A stretch of 64,000 nt of DNA from Prochilodus magdalenae (lineage: Eukaryota; Chordata; Actinopteri; Characiformes; Prochilodontidae): positions 26,001 through 90,000 of the forward strand of contig JAMWET010004102.1 in NCBI GenBank assembly GCA_024036415.1, in the 5' to 3' direction. The translations under genes were made by a program, and so were the position numbers. Shown piece by piece: positions 23,761-34,460 of the stretch (position 1 is the first letter of the stretch; each line of letters starts with the position of its first letter). Under the pieces are notes generated by a model. That model was not told the DNA's origin. It made no database searches and saw only the letters and a program-made list of their open reading frames with translations.

Positions 23761-23883
23761 GATGAAAGAGACAGGAAAGCAAGGGAGGTTGGAGCAAAAG
23801 AAGAGTGTTGTTTGGGGGAGATTGTGATCATTCATGTGTGTGACAGATGTGCATATCGGACACTTACGGAAGTCTCTTATTGG

Positions 23884-23885
<2 letters not shown>

Positions 23886-23940
<55 letters not shown>
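23886..23940. repeat. AT microsatellite
   Basis: About 55 bp of uninterrupted alternating TA. Confidence 0.95.
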
Positions 23941-23941
<1 letters not shown>

Positions 23942-24583
23942 AATTATATACAAATATATGGTCCTATGAGAGTAGCAATGAGAAAACAGACCTGAAAGTC
24001 TGAATGAAACTCAAAGAAAGTAAATGTTACCAGTGAAAACAGTGAAAACACTGTGCATAGTTTATTATAGTAATAGAACAGAATATACAAATATCTAAAA
24101 GCCTGGTTCCATCAGGATGACTTTTTACCGATCAAATAGGATATGAATATATACAAACGATCAACTGATGGAAAAGTGTTTGATTTGTTTCCATCTGTTA
24201 TTCCATGACTTTTACTCTACTTTATTTATTCTGTATTTCTTTATTTTTCATGAGAGCTGTTCTGAGAGAGATCATGTTGCTGTCTCTTACAGAGCTGTTA
24301 AAGCCCCTCAGCTCCTTACTGTCTCCTCTGGACAACTCTCTCACTCTAAGCGCTAGTAAGTGCCAGCATTCCTTTCCCTGACGGAATGAGGCAAACCTGT
24401 CACATGGCACGACATTCACACAAGCGCTTTTTCCCGTTTCCAATGAGATTTTCAAGACATTTTAGGTATTAATAAACAGCTTCTCCTCTAAAGTTGAACC
24501 GAATAAAGCTGCTGATGTGAGGAACAGCCCTTATGAAGCACCAGAACCTACTGGAGTGCTTACAGATCCCCCTTGTGGAGAAT

Positions 24584-25646
24584 AGGCCCTTTTCACACTT
24601 CCGCATTCCCGTTTCCGGAAACACGCGCGGATGGGTAACGCTAGTTCCGCTAAACAGTAAACAGTGATGGCAGAGTCCAAGAACATGAGATTTTGCAGTG
24701 TACCAAGGTGTTCGAACTCAAAACAAAAGCAGCCGTATCTCAATTCTCATGGCTTTCCGGCTGACGGCGAGCAAAAGAAACAAATGGTGCGTGCGATAAG
24801 GAGATATGAAGGGGTAAACTTCGTGATTCGGCGCGGGAGTACCTTTGTGTGCACCCGGTACTTCACTGCTGCGGACTACATAGAGGGAAGCTCGCGGCTG
24901 AAACCGGGTGCTGTTCCCACCCGGTTTCAGTGGAACAATTTTCACGTCCCCCCCCCATAATCTGTCATCGTTTGAAAGAGTAAGCTCTCGCCGGGGAGTA
25001 GAAGCCAACCGGCAGACCATGTATAACCTCAAGTTTGTGTGGCTCCTTGTTCTTCCTCATCGATCGGTAGCATCTAGCTCTGACTATCACCTTGTTGTCG
25101 ACTATATTGGACACTGAATAAACAATAACACTTAGCCTATCATTCCCGTGACGAGGATTAGCTTATTGTGCTAGCGTGTTAGCAGGCATAGATGTAAACA
25201 AAGCTTGCGTTAGCTGACGTTACTTGGTTTGCTAGCTAACCTAATCAGGAGCTGATCACGTTAGCTAAAGCAGTCAGTATCCTTCATAATATTTGCTATT
25301 TGCTTAAACTAGACATATTTAACATAAAACGCTAGTATATGATGCATATACATTAAATGCTAGTTAGCTAGCTAGCACAGATGTAAACAAAGCTAACGTT
25401 AGCTGGCGTTTCCTTCCTAACCCTCCTTCCTTCCTGATAGCTGTGAAGGAAACCTCTAAACAAAGAATTTGTAGCCTTTGTTCATCTTAGAGTCCTTTGT
25501 TGAGGAATATTTTCCAACGATCCTGGAAACATCCTAAAATTTCAGTCTTGACAGTGATGAAGTGAAATGTTTCATGGTCAGCCGGGAGTACAGGAACTTG
25601 TACTACCCAGCGTCGACGTATTTCCGCTTTTTTGTGAAAAGGGCCT
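24584..25646 (+). mobile_element. 1,063-bp TIR element carrying a THAP-domain ORF
   Basis: The ends are exact inverted repeats of 14 bp (AGGCCCTTTTCACA ... TGTGAAAAGGGCCT), flanked by AT on both sides (24,582-24,583 and 25,647-25,648). The unoccupied site survives in the segmental duplicate at 42,234-42,250 (gtggagaatcttcag), which fixes the boundaries and a 2-bp AT duplication. The element holds a THAP-type ORF, an aataaac word near 25,117 and several copies of gctagc/gttagc words. THAP zinc fingers occur in transposases of several superfamilies. A 2-bp AT duplication is what I recall for ISL2EU/IS4EU-type elements, so that is a tentative placement. No catalytic domain is present; it is nonautonomous. 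Confidence 0.85.
24667..24960 (+). pseudogene. THAP-type zinc-finger ORF, damaged
   Basis: The 97-residue frame starts at ATG 24,667 and reads as a single THAP domain: MRFCSVPRC (Cys-x4-Cys) near the N-terminus, a GFP-type turn, TFVCTRYFTAADY in the middle and AVPTRF at the end. The zinc ligands should be C2CH; here the final His of C-x2-H is Tyr (CTRY), and the family's conserved Trp after the first pair is Met (KKQMV). The frame stops soon after a run of nine C (24,948-24,957). Another frame continues across it (SSFERVSSRRGVEANRQ), suggesting an indel in the C run. Probably the non-functional DNA-binding part of a transposase, lying inside the element at 24,584-25,646. Confidence 0.75.
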
Positions 25647-25647
25647 A

Positions 25648-26050
25648 TCTTCAGCCTGGGTGGAGGAGAGAATAAGTAAAAGAGAATAAGGAAATGAGTG
25701 AGTGAGTAAAGTAGGGAAGGAACATACGAGTGTTGGTGTAAGTGAGTGAGTGAGTGAACAAGGGAATGTGTGTTAGTAAGGAAGGGAGGGAGGGAATGTG
25801 TGAGCGAGTTAGGAGTACAGAAAGAGGAGTAAGTAAGTAGTGAGTAAGGGAGGGAGGGAGCGAATGAACGAGGGAATGTGTGTTAGTAAGGAAGGGAGTG
25901 AGGGAATGTGTGAGCGAGTTAGGAGTACAGAAAGAGGAGTAAGTCAGTAGTGAGTGAGGGAGGGTGTAAGGGAGTGAGGTAGGTAGTGAGGAAGGGAGGA
26001 AATGAGTAAGGGAATTAAGAGGACACAAAGAGAAGTTAAAATGAAACACG
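25648..26050. repeat. Degenerate GTGA/GAGG-rich tandem repeat
   Basis: Purine-rich degenerate repeat of gagtgagt, gggagggag and similar words. A longer unit of about 120 bp is duplicated (25,766-25,850 and 25,868-25,970, both containing gaatgtgtgagcgagttagg). The 132-residue Ser/Leu/Thr frame on the minus strand is an artefact. Confidence 0.85.
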
Positions 26051-27620
26051 TTAACCCACTGTCATAATCAGGGCTAACTAGGGTTGCCACCTTTCAAAAA
26101 TGAGAAAAAGGACGGGGTCCACATATATGAAGACACAGGACTGCCAGTCTGATGTGGTTGTCTGCAGCACGAGGGCTCCACAGGGAACAGTTCTTGATCT
26201 GTGCCTGTTGTAAGTGGATGGTTGTTGTGTCGTTCTAGCTCTGTGCTACTACAAATAGACACATCTACTGTGTGCCAAACTTAATGAACTTTTTTTTTTA
26301 AATGGACCCCAGACTACCCACACCCCCTGTCATTACATGCTATAGCCCCCCTATACTTAAACCCATAGTGACACCCCTGACTATAATATACTCCTTTAAA
26401 ATCTGAGATAGATCTGGCTTCCTTCCCTCATTCACTCACTCACTCAATTACTTACTACCTTTGTCAGAGCCCACATGGGCGGCATAGATGAATGCTAGGG
26501 GGGGCATCCGTAGAAGTGCTGTCCATCCATACTGGTGGCAGCGTCCATCTATAGGGCCCCCATCCAACTGAAGGAAAAAAAAATGAGGTCTTAAAAAAAC
26601 CCTGAATGCATAAAGGTATATCATGGTGGTGGTGCCTGTGGCGGTGGCTGTGAGGCCGGATGTGATTAACGCAAGATTAGCAAACAGATAAGCAAACATC
26701 CCAGTGACTATAGTTGAGACATGCTGCAGTTGTAACTTTATCTAAACTTACTTGGCACACCAGTGACATTGCCAAGATGACCCTCAAAAATCGATTAGAA
26801 GACAAGGATGGTATTTACTAGTGCTGTATGACAACATGTAGAAGGGACGATGAATAGTCTCTGTAAGGACTGGCATGTGTGCCAGCCTTACCCTGGCCAC
26901 CAGGGGACAGCAGCGAACCAGCAATCAACCATAGTCAACCCTGAACCACAGTCCACCGGCAGCTACCATCACAGTCTCAGTTGTCATAATTGCTGTCTGC
27001 ATCTGCAGAATGTCAGGATATATAAATCAGTGATTGGTTTATAACGTCCACATTAAAATATGACAGATTAATTGAATGTACTGGATTGTATGTATGTGAT
27101 TGTTGTGTTTGAGAACCGTTCCTGATTGCGTATATATCCTGTAGTGCTTTTATAAAGTAATGCCATTAAGAGTTAATAAAAGTCAGCATTCCACAAGCAC
27201 TGTTAAACAGCACTGCCGAGTGCCTGTTCAGACTCGAAACCATCCACACGTCCAGTTCTTCATTACTGTGGTTGGGGAAAAAACTGCTGGTGATGTAAAG
27301 TGGTCAGCTCCTGTCTGAAACGGACTTTTATCCTATGAGGCAGTGCAGAAACCAATATACAGCTAGACCAAAATGCTTAAAGAAAAAAAAACAAATTAAT
27401 ATTTTTTTTTTTGGTTTGTTTTTATTTCACCCCAAGAATTAGTAGAAAGCAGTGATTTAAACTTTTTCGGTTTGACCTCAGTCAGAGCTCCATCACCCAC
27501 CTCTTCTCATTACTTATATATTTATTTAGCAATTTATTTACTGAAGTGGATTACAGCAACATTCAGCACACATAAAACTGAATGGTTGAATCTCTACCAT
27601 TGTCATTTAGTGATCTGTGT
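26051..27620. other. No gene recognised
   Basis: Mixed intergenic DNA. At 26,391-26,460 there is a short segment that is the reverse complement of 42,550-42,620 (tctgagatagatctggcttc here), marking an inversion within the duplicated block. Other ORFs have no recognisable domain. A poly-A/poly-T-rich patch lies at 27,375-27,425. Confidence 0.5.
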
Positions 27621-27624
27621 CAGT

Positions 27625-28748
27625 TCAACAGCGGAACATTTTCCCTAGAAGCCTCTTTAAGTGAGTTCGGAATTTTACATCAACAAAAACATAAAGCAGT
27701 GGATTAACACAGCAGTGGGAATAAGCGAGCAGTCTGCAGACATAGAGTGCATAGTCAAGCCGAAGTGATGCAATACAGCCTGCAAAAACATTATTCCCAT
27801 AAAAAGGTAAGGTCCACAGAAACGTCACAATGTTATAAGGAGCCCAGCTTACAAAGAACACCAGCCCAATACACAAGATCAGTCTTATGTTCCTGTGTCT
27901 GTTGTTTGTTGGGGACCTGATGATGCTCTGAAGAATTCCTATGTAGCAAAAACCCATGACTGAAAAGGCAACAACAACAAAAATATTTCTACATTTAGCA
28001 ACAATATCAACTGTATTGATGTCATATTCACAGTAAAGTTTGTTAGGGTCTGTTGGGTCAGTCATAACTTTACCGTACAGTAATTCTGGTAATGCTGCCG
28101 CAAAGCTAAACACCCAGGCAACAATGGGCCAGACAAACCTGTGCCATCTGTTCCAGACAGACTGAGGATGGACCGCTGCTACATAGCGCTGAATGGTCAT
28201 CAGCATCAGGAACACGGTGCTGCTATAAAACCCAACAGAGGGGACAAACTTCACAGCTTGACACATGAAATCACCAAACGTCCAGCTCCAGATGTAGTAA
28301 CAGACCCAAAACGGAAGTCCAAGAGTGAAGATCAGGTCAGACACAGCCAAGTTGAGGATGAAGATGTTGGTGAGTGATCTCAGGTTTTCATAGAGTCCCA
28401 GGATCAGCAGAACCAGTACATTACCAAAGAGACTGAGGAGAACCACAACGGTGAAGAACATGGTAATTACAATAGATTCAAATGTAGTCACAGTTTCCCA
28501 GCCACACATGTTATCTGCATTAAATTCATCATATACATATGTATAATCTCCATATTCTCCCTCTGTACTTGTTTCTGGAAAACAAAGAAAGGACAGTTAG
28601 ACCCCTACAGTCACTTCTACTCACCAGTGTGTACTGAATCAGTGCTCTGGGCTCCTCTCAGTCAGAGTGAGGTGTTTCATTATCAGTGTGAAAGTGGTGA
28701 ACAGTCTGGATGAAATTTAAAACATACATAGAGACATTTCTTACCCAT
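27625..28748 (-). CDS. xcr1: XCR1-like chemokine receptor, copy 5 (two coding exons)
   Basis: Start exon 28,798-28,745 (ATG-G, GTAAGA); long exon 28,574-27,625 after TTTTCCAG; 317 residues in frame. The N-terminus is acidic with four spaced Tyr (EYGDYTYVYDEF) and one Cys (MCGWE). Seen: NVLVLLILGLYENLRSLTN at the TM1/ICL1 junction, LAVSD, LPFWVCYYIW, Cys in GDFMC and LYCEYD, QRYVAAVHP, SWAPYN, and NPLLYVFVDVKFRTHL, where the usual Gly of VFVGVKF is Asp. The tail ends at KMFRC, five to eight residues shorter than in copies 4 and 9. Its upstream block at 28,960-29,250 retains the non-coding exon donor. Seven helices are intact; function as a receptor is likely but unproven. Confidence 0.9.
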
Positions 28749-28959
28749 CTCTCTCTCCTGAACTGCTGAGTGTGTCACACGGGGAGAGGACTAGAACACT
28801 ACAACACAGAGACAGGAGGAGTAAAGGCAGATATTCACTGGGAGGATTAGGAATTCTAGTTGTTTGCTGCACTACATCTAAATCCTGGAGTACACCACAT
28901 ACCCACACAGCGCTATCATCAGTCTGAATATTTATGATAAAGACTGATACATAATAAAA

Positions 28960-29250
28960 TACATACGTACAGGTGTGTAGGAAACAGCTGTTTGAGCTGT
29001 TTACAGAGCGGGTATCAGGTTCTGCAGTAGAAGTCCGTCTGTTCTGCCTGCTGGATCAGCAGTGTGTGTGTGTGCGTGTGCTTTCAGGCTTCTATGAAAC
29101 ATCAGAAAACAGTTTCTGCCCAGTAAACGAAGCTGCACATGACTGTAAAGCACTTCCCCGTTTTGTTTGCATGAATCTACTTGTATGCACATGTAGTCAT
29201 ATAACGTTAATAACAGTTCTGGTGGAGGCTCAAAATATGTAGGTGAGTTA
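28960..29250 (-). promoter_or_regulatory. 5' exon and promoter block of XCR1-like copy 5
   Basis: Aligns with 120-440 and 31,855-32,110. On the minus strand the non-coding exon would end at 28,971 before donor GTACGT. The next acceptor is the pyrimidine tract ending TTGTAG at 28,799. Relative to 31,855-32,110 it lacks the short stretch with the ISRE-like GAAAGTGAAAC, but keeps an octamer-like ATGCAAAC (minus strand, near 29,165). No TATA box is evident. Confidence 0.5.
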
Positions 29251-29660
29251 AAGTAAAGATCCGCAAGGTAAAATATTCCTCCAGTGTCAGGAGAATTTTC
29301 TCCCTCTAGACCTCCACTGGAGTAACAGTACTAGAGTATGTACCCTCAAATGTACATAAGTATGGAGAGTAACTGGAGCATGGTTTATTACGGCCCTAAT
29401 GTCCGATTATCATTTCTGGAACAGGACTCTTCATCAGCTCAGTGTAGGAGAAGAGACTCTAGTGTCTCTCAGTCCACCAGTCTTTAATAGAAGCTCATTC
29501 ATTAGTCTGACACTGACCACTATTCAACTGGCGTCAGGTCATCTCAGGATACAAGCTAACAGGACGCTTTTAGTGCTGGCCACCTGAGCCACTCCAGTAC
29601 CTGCCCTCTCTCACCTGCTCTCATTATCCCTCCCTTTAAAAAGCCTTCCCTTTGCCTTGG
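29251..29660. other. No gene recognised
   Basis: Intergenic; a short ORF at 29,399-29,587 shows no recognisable domain. Confidence 0.4.
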
Positions 29661-29664
29661 TGTT

Positions 29665-30530
29665 TGTGAAGCACACCAACACACTACTTTCAGCAAACTA
29701 ACACATTACACTCACCGAGTTACTGTACACCAACACGCTACTTACAGTACACTAACACATTACACTCACCGAGTTACTGTACACCGACACACTACTTACA
29801 GTACACTAACACATTACACTTACTGAGTTACTGTACACCAACACACTACTCACAGTACACTAACACATTACACTTACTGAGTTACTGTACACCAACACAC
29901 TACTTTCAGCAAACTAACGCATTACACTAACTGAGTTACTGTACACCAACACGCTACTTACAGTACACTAACACATTACACTCACCGAGTTACTGTACAC
30001 CGACACACTACTTACAGTACACTAACACATTACACTTACTGAGTTACTGTACACCAACACACTACTTACAGCACACTAACACATTACACTTACTGAGTTA
30101 CTGTACACCAGCACACTACTTACAGTACACTAACACATTACACTTACTGTGTTACTGTACACCAACACACTACTTACAGCACACTAACGCATTACACTTA
30201 CTGAGTTACTGTACACCAACACACTACTTACAGTACACTAACACATTACCCTTACTGAGTTACTGTACACCAACACACTACTTACAGTACACTAACATAT
30301 TACACTTACTGAGTTACTGTACACCAACACACTACATACAGTACACTAACACATTACACTACTGAGTTACTGTTCACTAACACACACTACATAGAGCACA
30401 GTAACGCATTACACTTACTGAGTTACTGTACACCCACACACTACTTACAGTACACTAACACATTACACTTACCGAGTTAGTGTACACCCACACACTGCTT
30501 ACAGTGTGACACATTACACTTACTGTACAC
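29665..30530. repeat. Minisatellite, 54-bp unit, about 16 copies
   Basis: The unit contains ctgtacaccaacacactact, tacagtacactaacacat and tacacttactgagtta. The word tactgtacacc recurs every 54 bp (for example 29,721 and 29,775). Units alternate between a few variants (caccgagt / ttactgagt; gcaaac / gtacac), suggesting higher-order expansion. Confidence 0.93.
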
Positions 30531-30819
30531 CCATACATGTACTTCTTTTTAATTGTGGTTGAAAAAATGCTGATTCTGTAGAGTGGTTGACCCTGTCTGC
30601 CCAAACTGAAACTCCCAGGGAATTTTTCCGCATTAGAGAAAAACAGAAACCAAGAAAATCAAACTCGTAAGTTTACAAGCGTGTCATGTTCCCTTTTATC
30701 TGTGTATTTATCTAATTTATTTATTTACTATTTTAGGTGGATTTGGGTCAATTTCAGTCACACACAAAACTGTCAGAATGAAGTCTTACCATACTCAATT
30801 CCTGGAAGTCCATGGCAGT

Positions 30820-31800
30820 TCAACAACAAAACTTTTTCTGCAGAAACGTCAGCAAATTATCCTGTAATTTCACACCAACGTAAACATAAAGCCCTGGATT
30901 AAGACAGCAGTGAGCAAGCAGTCTGCCGATATTTAACGCATACTTAAGATGATCAGACACGTCACAGTGTGTAAAAGGCTGATGAGAAGTTAAGGTCTGC
31001 AGAAATGTCACAATGTTATAAGGAACCCAGCTTACAAAAGAACACCAGCCCAACTCAAGAGATCAGTCTTACGGTCCTGTGTCTGTGGTTCGTTGGGGAC
31101 CTGATGATGCTCTGAAGAATTTGTAGCAACAACCCATGACTGAAAATGCAACAGCAAAAAACATGTTCTGTAGATACTTAACACCAACGCTAGCTCTAAA
31201 GCTGTTAAACTCGCAGTGATGTTTGTTAGGGTCTGCAGGGTCAGACATGACTTCACTGTGTAGTGAGGCTGGTAATGCTGCTGCAAAGCTAAACACTCAG
31301 GCAAGTTTAGGAAAGACAAACCTGTGCCATCTGTTCCAGACAGACTGAGGATGGACCACTGCTACATAGCGCTGAATGGTCATCAGCATCAGGAACACGG
31401 TGCTGCTATAAAACCCAACAGAGACGACACAGTTCGCAGAGTTACACATGAAATCACCAAACGTCCAGCTCCAGATGTAGTAACAGATCCAGAATGAAAG
31501 CGTAAAGATCAGGTCAGACACAGCCAAGTTGAGGATGAGGATGTTGGTGAGTGATTTAAGGTTTTTATAGAGTCCCAGGATCAGCAGAACCAGTACATTA
31601 CCAACGAAGCTGAGGAGAACCACAACGGTGAGGATTATCGGAATTACAATGGATCCAATGTTGGCCACAGTTTCCCGGGCAGGTTTAGGAATTCTTACTG
31701 TTTGCTGCACTGCATCTAAATCCTCCAGTACACCACATACACCTGCTGTTGACGATTTCTGATAAAGCATAATGTATATATTTGTACAGAGATGTAGAAA
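30820..31800 (-). pseudogene. XCR1-like pseudogene, copy 6
   Basis: The TM1-TM7 sequence is recognisable but has at least three lesions. A Trp codon at the start of TM4 is TGA (31,299-31,297). A few bases are lost near 31,115 (gaatttgtagc against gaattcctatgtagc), shifting frame in TM5. The N-terminal part of the long exon, the intron and the start-codon exon are deleted, so the codons before TM1 (ETVANIGS) are joined at about 31,678 to upstream flank. TM3 still reads QRYVAVVHP and TM7 NPGLYVYVGVK. The flank at 31,855-32,110 remains, so it may still be transcribed, but no receptor can be made. Confidence 0.9.
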
Positions 31801-31854
31801 TATGAGCAGCTGTGTGATCTTCCTCCACACCGTTCTCTAAACTAAAACAAGGAT

Positions 31855-32110
31855 ATAAAATACGTACAGGTTTGTAGGAAACAGCACTTGTGCTGAAGCT
31901 GTTGGAGCTGTTTACAGTCCGGTCTGTTCTGCCCGCTGGATCAGCTGTGTCTGAGCCTTTAGGCTTCTATGAAACATCAGAACCCACACCTCCTGCCCAG
32001 CAAACCAAGCTGCACATGACTGTAAGGCACTTCCCTGGCTTGGCACTGTTGTTTCACTTTCTCCATCACTTTGTTTGCATTATGCATGCCAACTCATTCT
32101 GCCAGTTCAC
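31855..32110 (-). promoter_or_regulatory. 5' block of XCR1-like pseudogene copy 6, with ISRE-like site
   Basis: Same block as at 28,960-29,250. Donor GTACGT lies at 31,867-31,862. The minus strand reads GAAAGTGAAAC at 32,061-32,051, exactly as in the block of copy 1 (5,691-5,681). The core GAAANNGAAAC is the established ISRE/IRF element. Confidence 0.45.
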
Positions 32111-32144
32111 AGCAACAAAATCAGAAGCAGTGTAAATAAGTCTG

Positions 32145-32325
32145 CAGTCTGCAGACATTACAGTCATAGTCCAGATGAATAGACACATCACACTCGGTAT
32201 GCATTTTAATCTGATAAAAAGATAAGAAAAATAGAAACGTCACAATGTTACAAGGAGCCCAGCTTACAACGAACACCAGCACCATGAATAAGATCAGTCT
32301 TATGGTCCTGTGTCTGTTTGAACTG
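32145..32325 (-). pseudogene. XCR1-like pseudogene fragment, copy 7 (TM6-TM7)
   Basis: On the minus strand the sequence encodes a decayed TM6 (I-R-L-I-L-F..L-V-F-V-V-S-W-A-P-C-N-I-V-T-F), an ECL3 with Cys-Asp-Val and the start of TM7. It is cut off at both ends and lies directly beside the 5' block of copy 6. Confidence 0.75.
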
Positions 32326-32521
32326 TGATGAGGGAGTTGAGATAGGTTGCAGGTGCTGAGGGGTTTTATTTAAGGACAGTCCAAGAGTCAAAACAGGCGG
32401 GGGTCAAAACCCAGATAGGCAGCATCAGAGATAAATCCGTAATAGCAGAAACCAAGTACACAAGTAACACGACTCAATATCAAGTATGAAACACAGAGAC
32501 TCTGCAAACAGGCAGAGAACA

Positions 32522-32550
32522 TGTCATGGAGTGAGAGAATGGAATATATG

Positions 32551-32618
<68 letters not shown>

Positions 32619-32647
32619 CATATATTCCATTCTCTCACTCCATGACA
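32522..32647. repeat. 126-bp palindrome with AT core
   Basis: The left arm (from tgtcatggagtgagagaatg) and right arm (to cattctctcactccatgaca) are exact reverse complements of about 38 bp, joined by about 50-60 bp of alternating TA that is itself self-complementary. The arm sequence also occurs once at 33,488-33,510 (gtcatggagtgagagaat), so one arm probably arose by inverted duplication. ORFs here on both strands are artefacts. Confidence 0.92.
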
Positions 32648-32670
32648 GTCTTGCACAATATATATATATA

Positions 32671-33191
32671 CAGGGGTTGGACAATGAAACTGAAACACCT
32701 GGTTTTAGACCACAGTTATTTATTAGTATGGTGTAGGGCCTCCTTTTGCAGCCAATACAGCGTCAGTTCGTCTTGGGAATGACACATACTGCGTCCTGCA
32801 CAGTGGTCAGAGGGAGTTTAAGCCAGTCTTCTTGCAGGATAGTGGCCAGGTCACTACGTGATGCTGGTGGAGGTTCGTCCTTCTTGGTGGTATGCTGGCA
32901 TTACCCTGGATACCGTGGCTCTTGATACATCACAAAGACTTGCTGTCTTGGTCACAAGACGTGCACCAACAATCTGTCCTCTTTTGAACTCTGGTATGTC
33001 ACCCACAATGTTGTGTGCATTGCAGTATTTTGAGCAGAACTGTGCTCTTACCTGCTAACTGAACCTTCACACTCTGCGCTTACTGGTGCAATGTGCAGTT
33101 AATGAAGATTGGCCACCAGGCTGGTCCAATTTAGCCATGAGACCTCCCACACTAAAATGACAGGTGTTTCAGTTTCATTGTCCAACCCCTG
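32671..33191 (-). mobile_element. Nonautonomous Tc1-type element, 521 bp (copy 1)
   Basis: The ends are inverted repeats of about 30 bp beginning CAGGGGTTGGACAATGAAAC, flanked by TA on each side (32,669-32,670 and 33,192-33,193). The minus strand keeps part of a Tc1-like HTH (RGQ.VGARL, then VTKTASLCDVSRATVSRV in the sister copy at 61,645-62,177). The DDE core is absent. The two copies are in opposite orientation. Confidence 0.9.
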
Positions 33192-33264
33192 TACATATAT
33201 ACATTGGTATAGTTATATACTAGTATAGTACAATAATGTTTGACATAGTAAAACATACAGATGA

Positions 33265-33888
33265 TTCAAGTCTATGTTTGGCAATGCAAGGATGGGCCTT
33301 ATCGCTGTACCTGACTGACCCAACAGCGACGACTGCAGAAATTCCTAGGATGTGATGTCCTGTTATCCTGTTAGTGCCAGCACCATTGGCAGATGGCTGT
33401 ACAACACAGGACTACAAGCACACATGACAACTGCCTTTAACACAACTTCAACTTCACCAAAGACTGCAGTGGTGTCGTGCAAGACCGTCATGGAGTGAGA
33501 GAATGGAATGGAAGCAGAGTCCCGCTTTTGTCTTGGTGGAGACGACCAACGAGTCCGTGAGTGAAGACAATGTCCAGAAGACCTGGTTTCACTCCACCTC
33601 CACCCCTACCACACCATCTGCAGGAACTGTGTGAGAACATTCAAGCTGCATGGGATGGATTATCACAGGACGCCATTAGGAACCTCTACACCTCTATGCT
33701 GAGACGTCTGCATGGTGCGTTAACAAACATGGTGGCCCAACACCATACTGAGAGACACTACCTCTGTATGTGTGTATTAAATATTGCTCATATCAGTCTA
33801 AATGTATCATTATTTATTGCTCCTGGTAAGCTTTATCTTCCTTCCCAATAACACTGCAGTCCCAAACTTCCTTCTGCGTGCAACTCTT
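33265..33888 (+). mobile_element. GTTGCACCC-type Tc1 derivative, copy 1
   Basis: The plus strand contains PGFTPPPPLPHHLQELCENI and AWDGLSQDAIRNLYTSMLRR, resembling the C-terminal end of Tc1-like transposases (L-x-x-L-x-x-x-I-x-x-x-W-D-x-L/I-x-Q-x-x-I-x-N-L). It ends in cttccttctgcgtgcaac, the right inverted repeat of the complete copy at 60,964-61,642. The left end is disturbed by the palindrome and the 521-bp element. Confidence 0.7.
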
Positions 33889-34049
33889 TTCTGATGATTA
33901 GTGTGTATGTATGTGTGTCCTAATAAGTCCTATATCAGCCACAGGTATGGAGAAAGGGAGGAGGAGAATGGGCAGAGCCAGATAAGAGACAGCTAGCACA
34001 TGCTAGAAGCCATGTGCAGAACCGTGCAGGGTCAGGAGTATGTGACAGG

Positions 34050-34460
34050 AGCTGAGGATGTTCTGAAGAGCTCTAATGTAGCACAAACCCATGACTGGGA
34101 CACGGTTGTGACGGCAACAACAAAAAATCTTTCTGTCTGTATGTGATATTAATGATACAAACTCAAATTATCACTCGTAGGGGTATGTTGGGCCTGACAT
34201 GACTTTCCTGATTACATCACCAGCTCCTACATCGGCACCTTGAATGCTTCCACACTTCTCAAGATTTCACAACTTTATCAAATTGAGGCTTTTCCAGACA
34301 GTGATGTGACCAATCGTCTTGAGTATGTGTGTTATGTCTGCAGACTGCTTGCTAATTCCCACTGCTGTGTTAATCCAGTGCTTCATGCCTTTGTTTGTAT
34401 GAGGTTCAACAGTCATGTTTTAACATAGACTTCCATGAAATGAGAATGGCAGGATTTCAT
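34050..34460. pseudogene. XCR1-like pseudogene fragment, copy 8, internally inverted
   Basis: The left part (about 34,045-34,165) encodes TM5 remnants on the minus strand. The right part (34,260-34,440) encodes ECL3-TM7 on the plus strand: SDVTNRLEYVCYVCRLLANS then HCCVNPVLHAFV, close to copy 1. So one piece has been inverted. The tail reads ATAGACTTCCATGAAATG, with GAA where copies 3, 4 and 9 have the stop TAA. TM1-TM4 are absent. Confidence 0.8.

Larger units (their letters stand above)
22270..24580. repeat. Segmental duplicate, counterpart of 40,550-42,240
   Basis: Ordered matches to 40,550-42,240: ggggccagatttggtggaat / tgggccagatttgatggaat (22,283 and 40,567), gagcccagcagct / gagcccagcatct (23,215 and 41,144), and aaagctgctgatgtgaggaa (24,504 and 42,163). 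Insertions interrupt it: an unclassified repeat at about 22,735-23,050 (ending in aataaac-rich 3' sequence and a CT-rich tail), and microsatellites at 23,670-23,760 and 23,886-23,940. No coding gene is seen. Confidence 0.7.

Noticed and set aside
25651..26049. 132-residue Ser/Leu/Thr/Pro frame
   Set aside because: It reads through a degenerate GAGT/GGGA repeat; no domain, no splice context.
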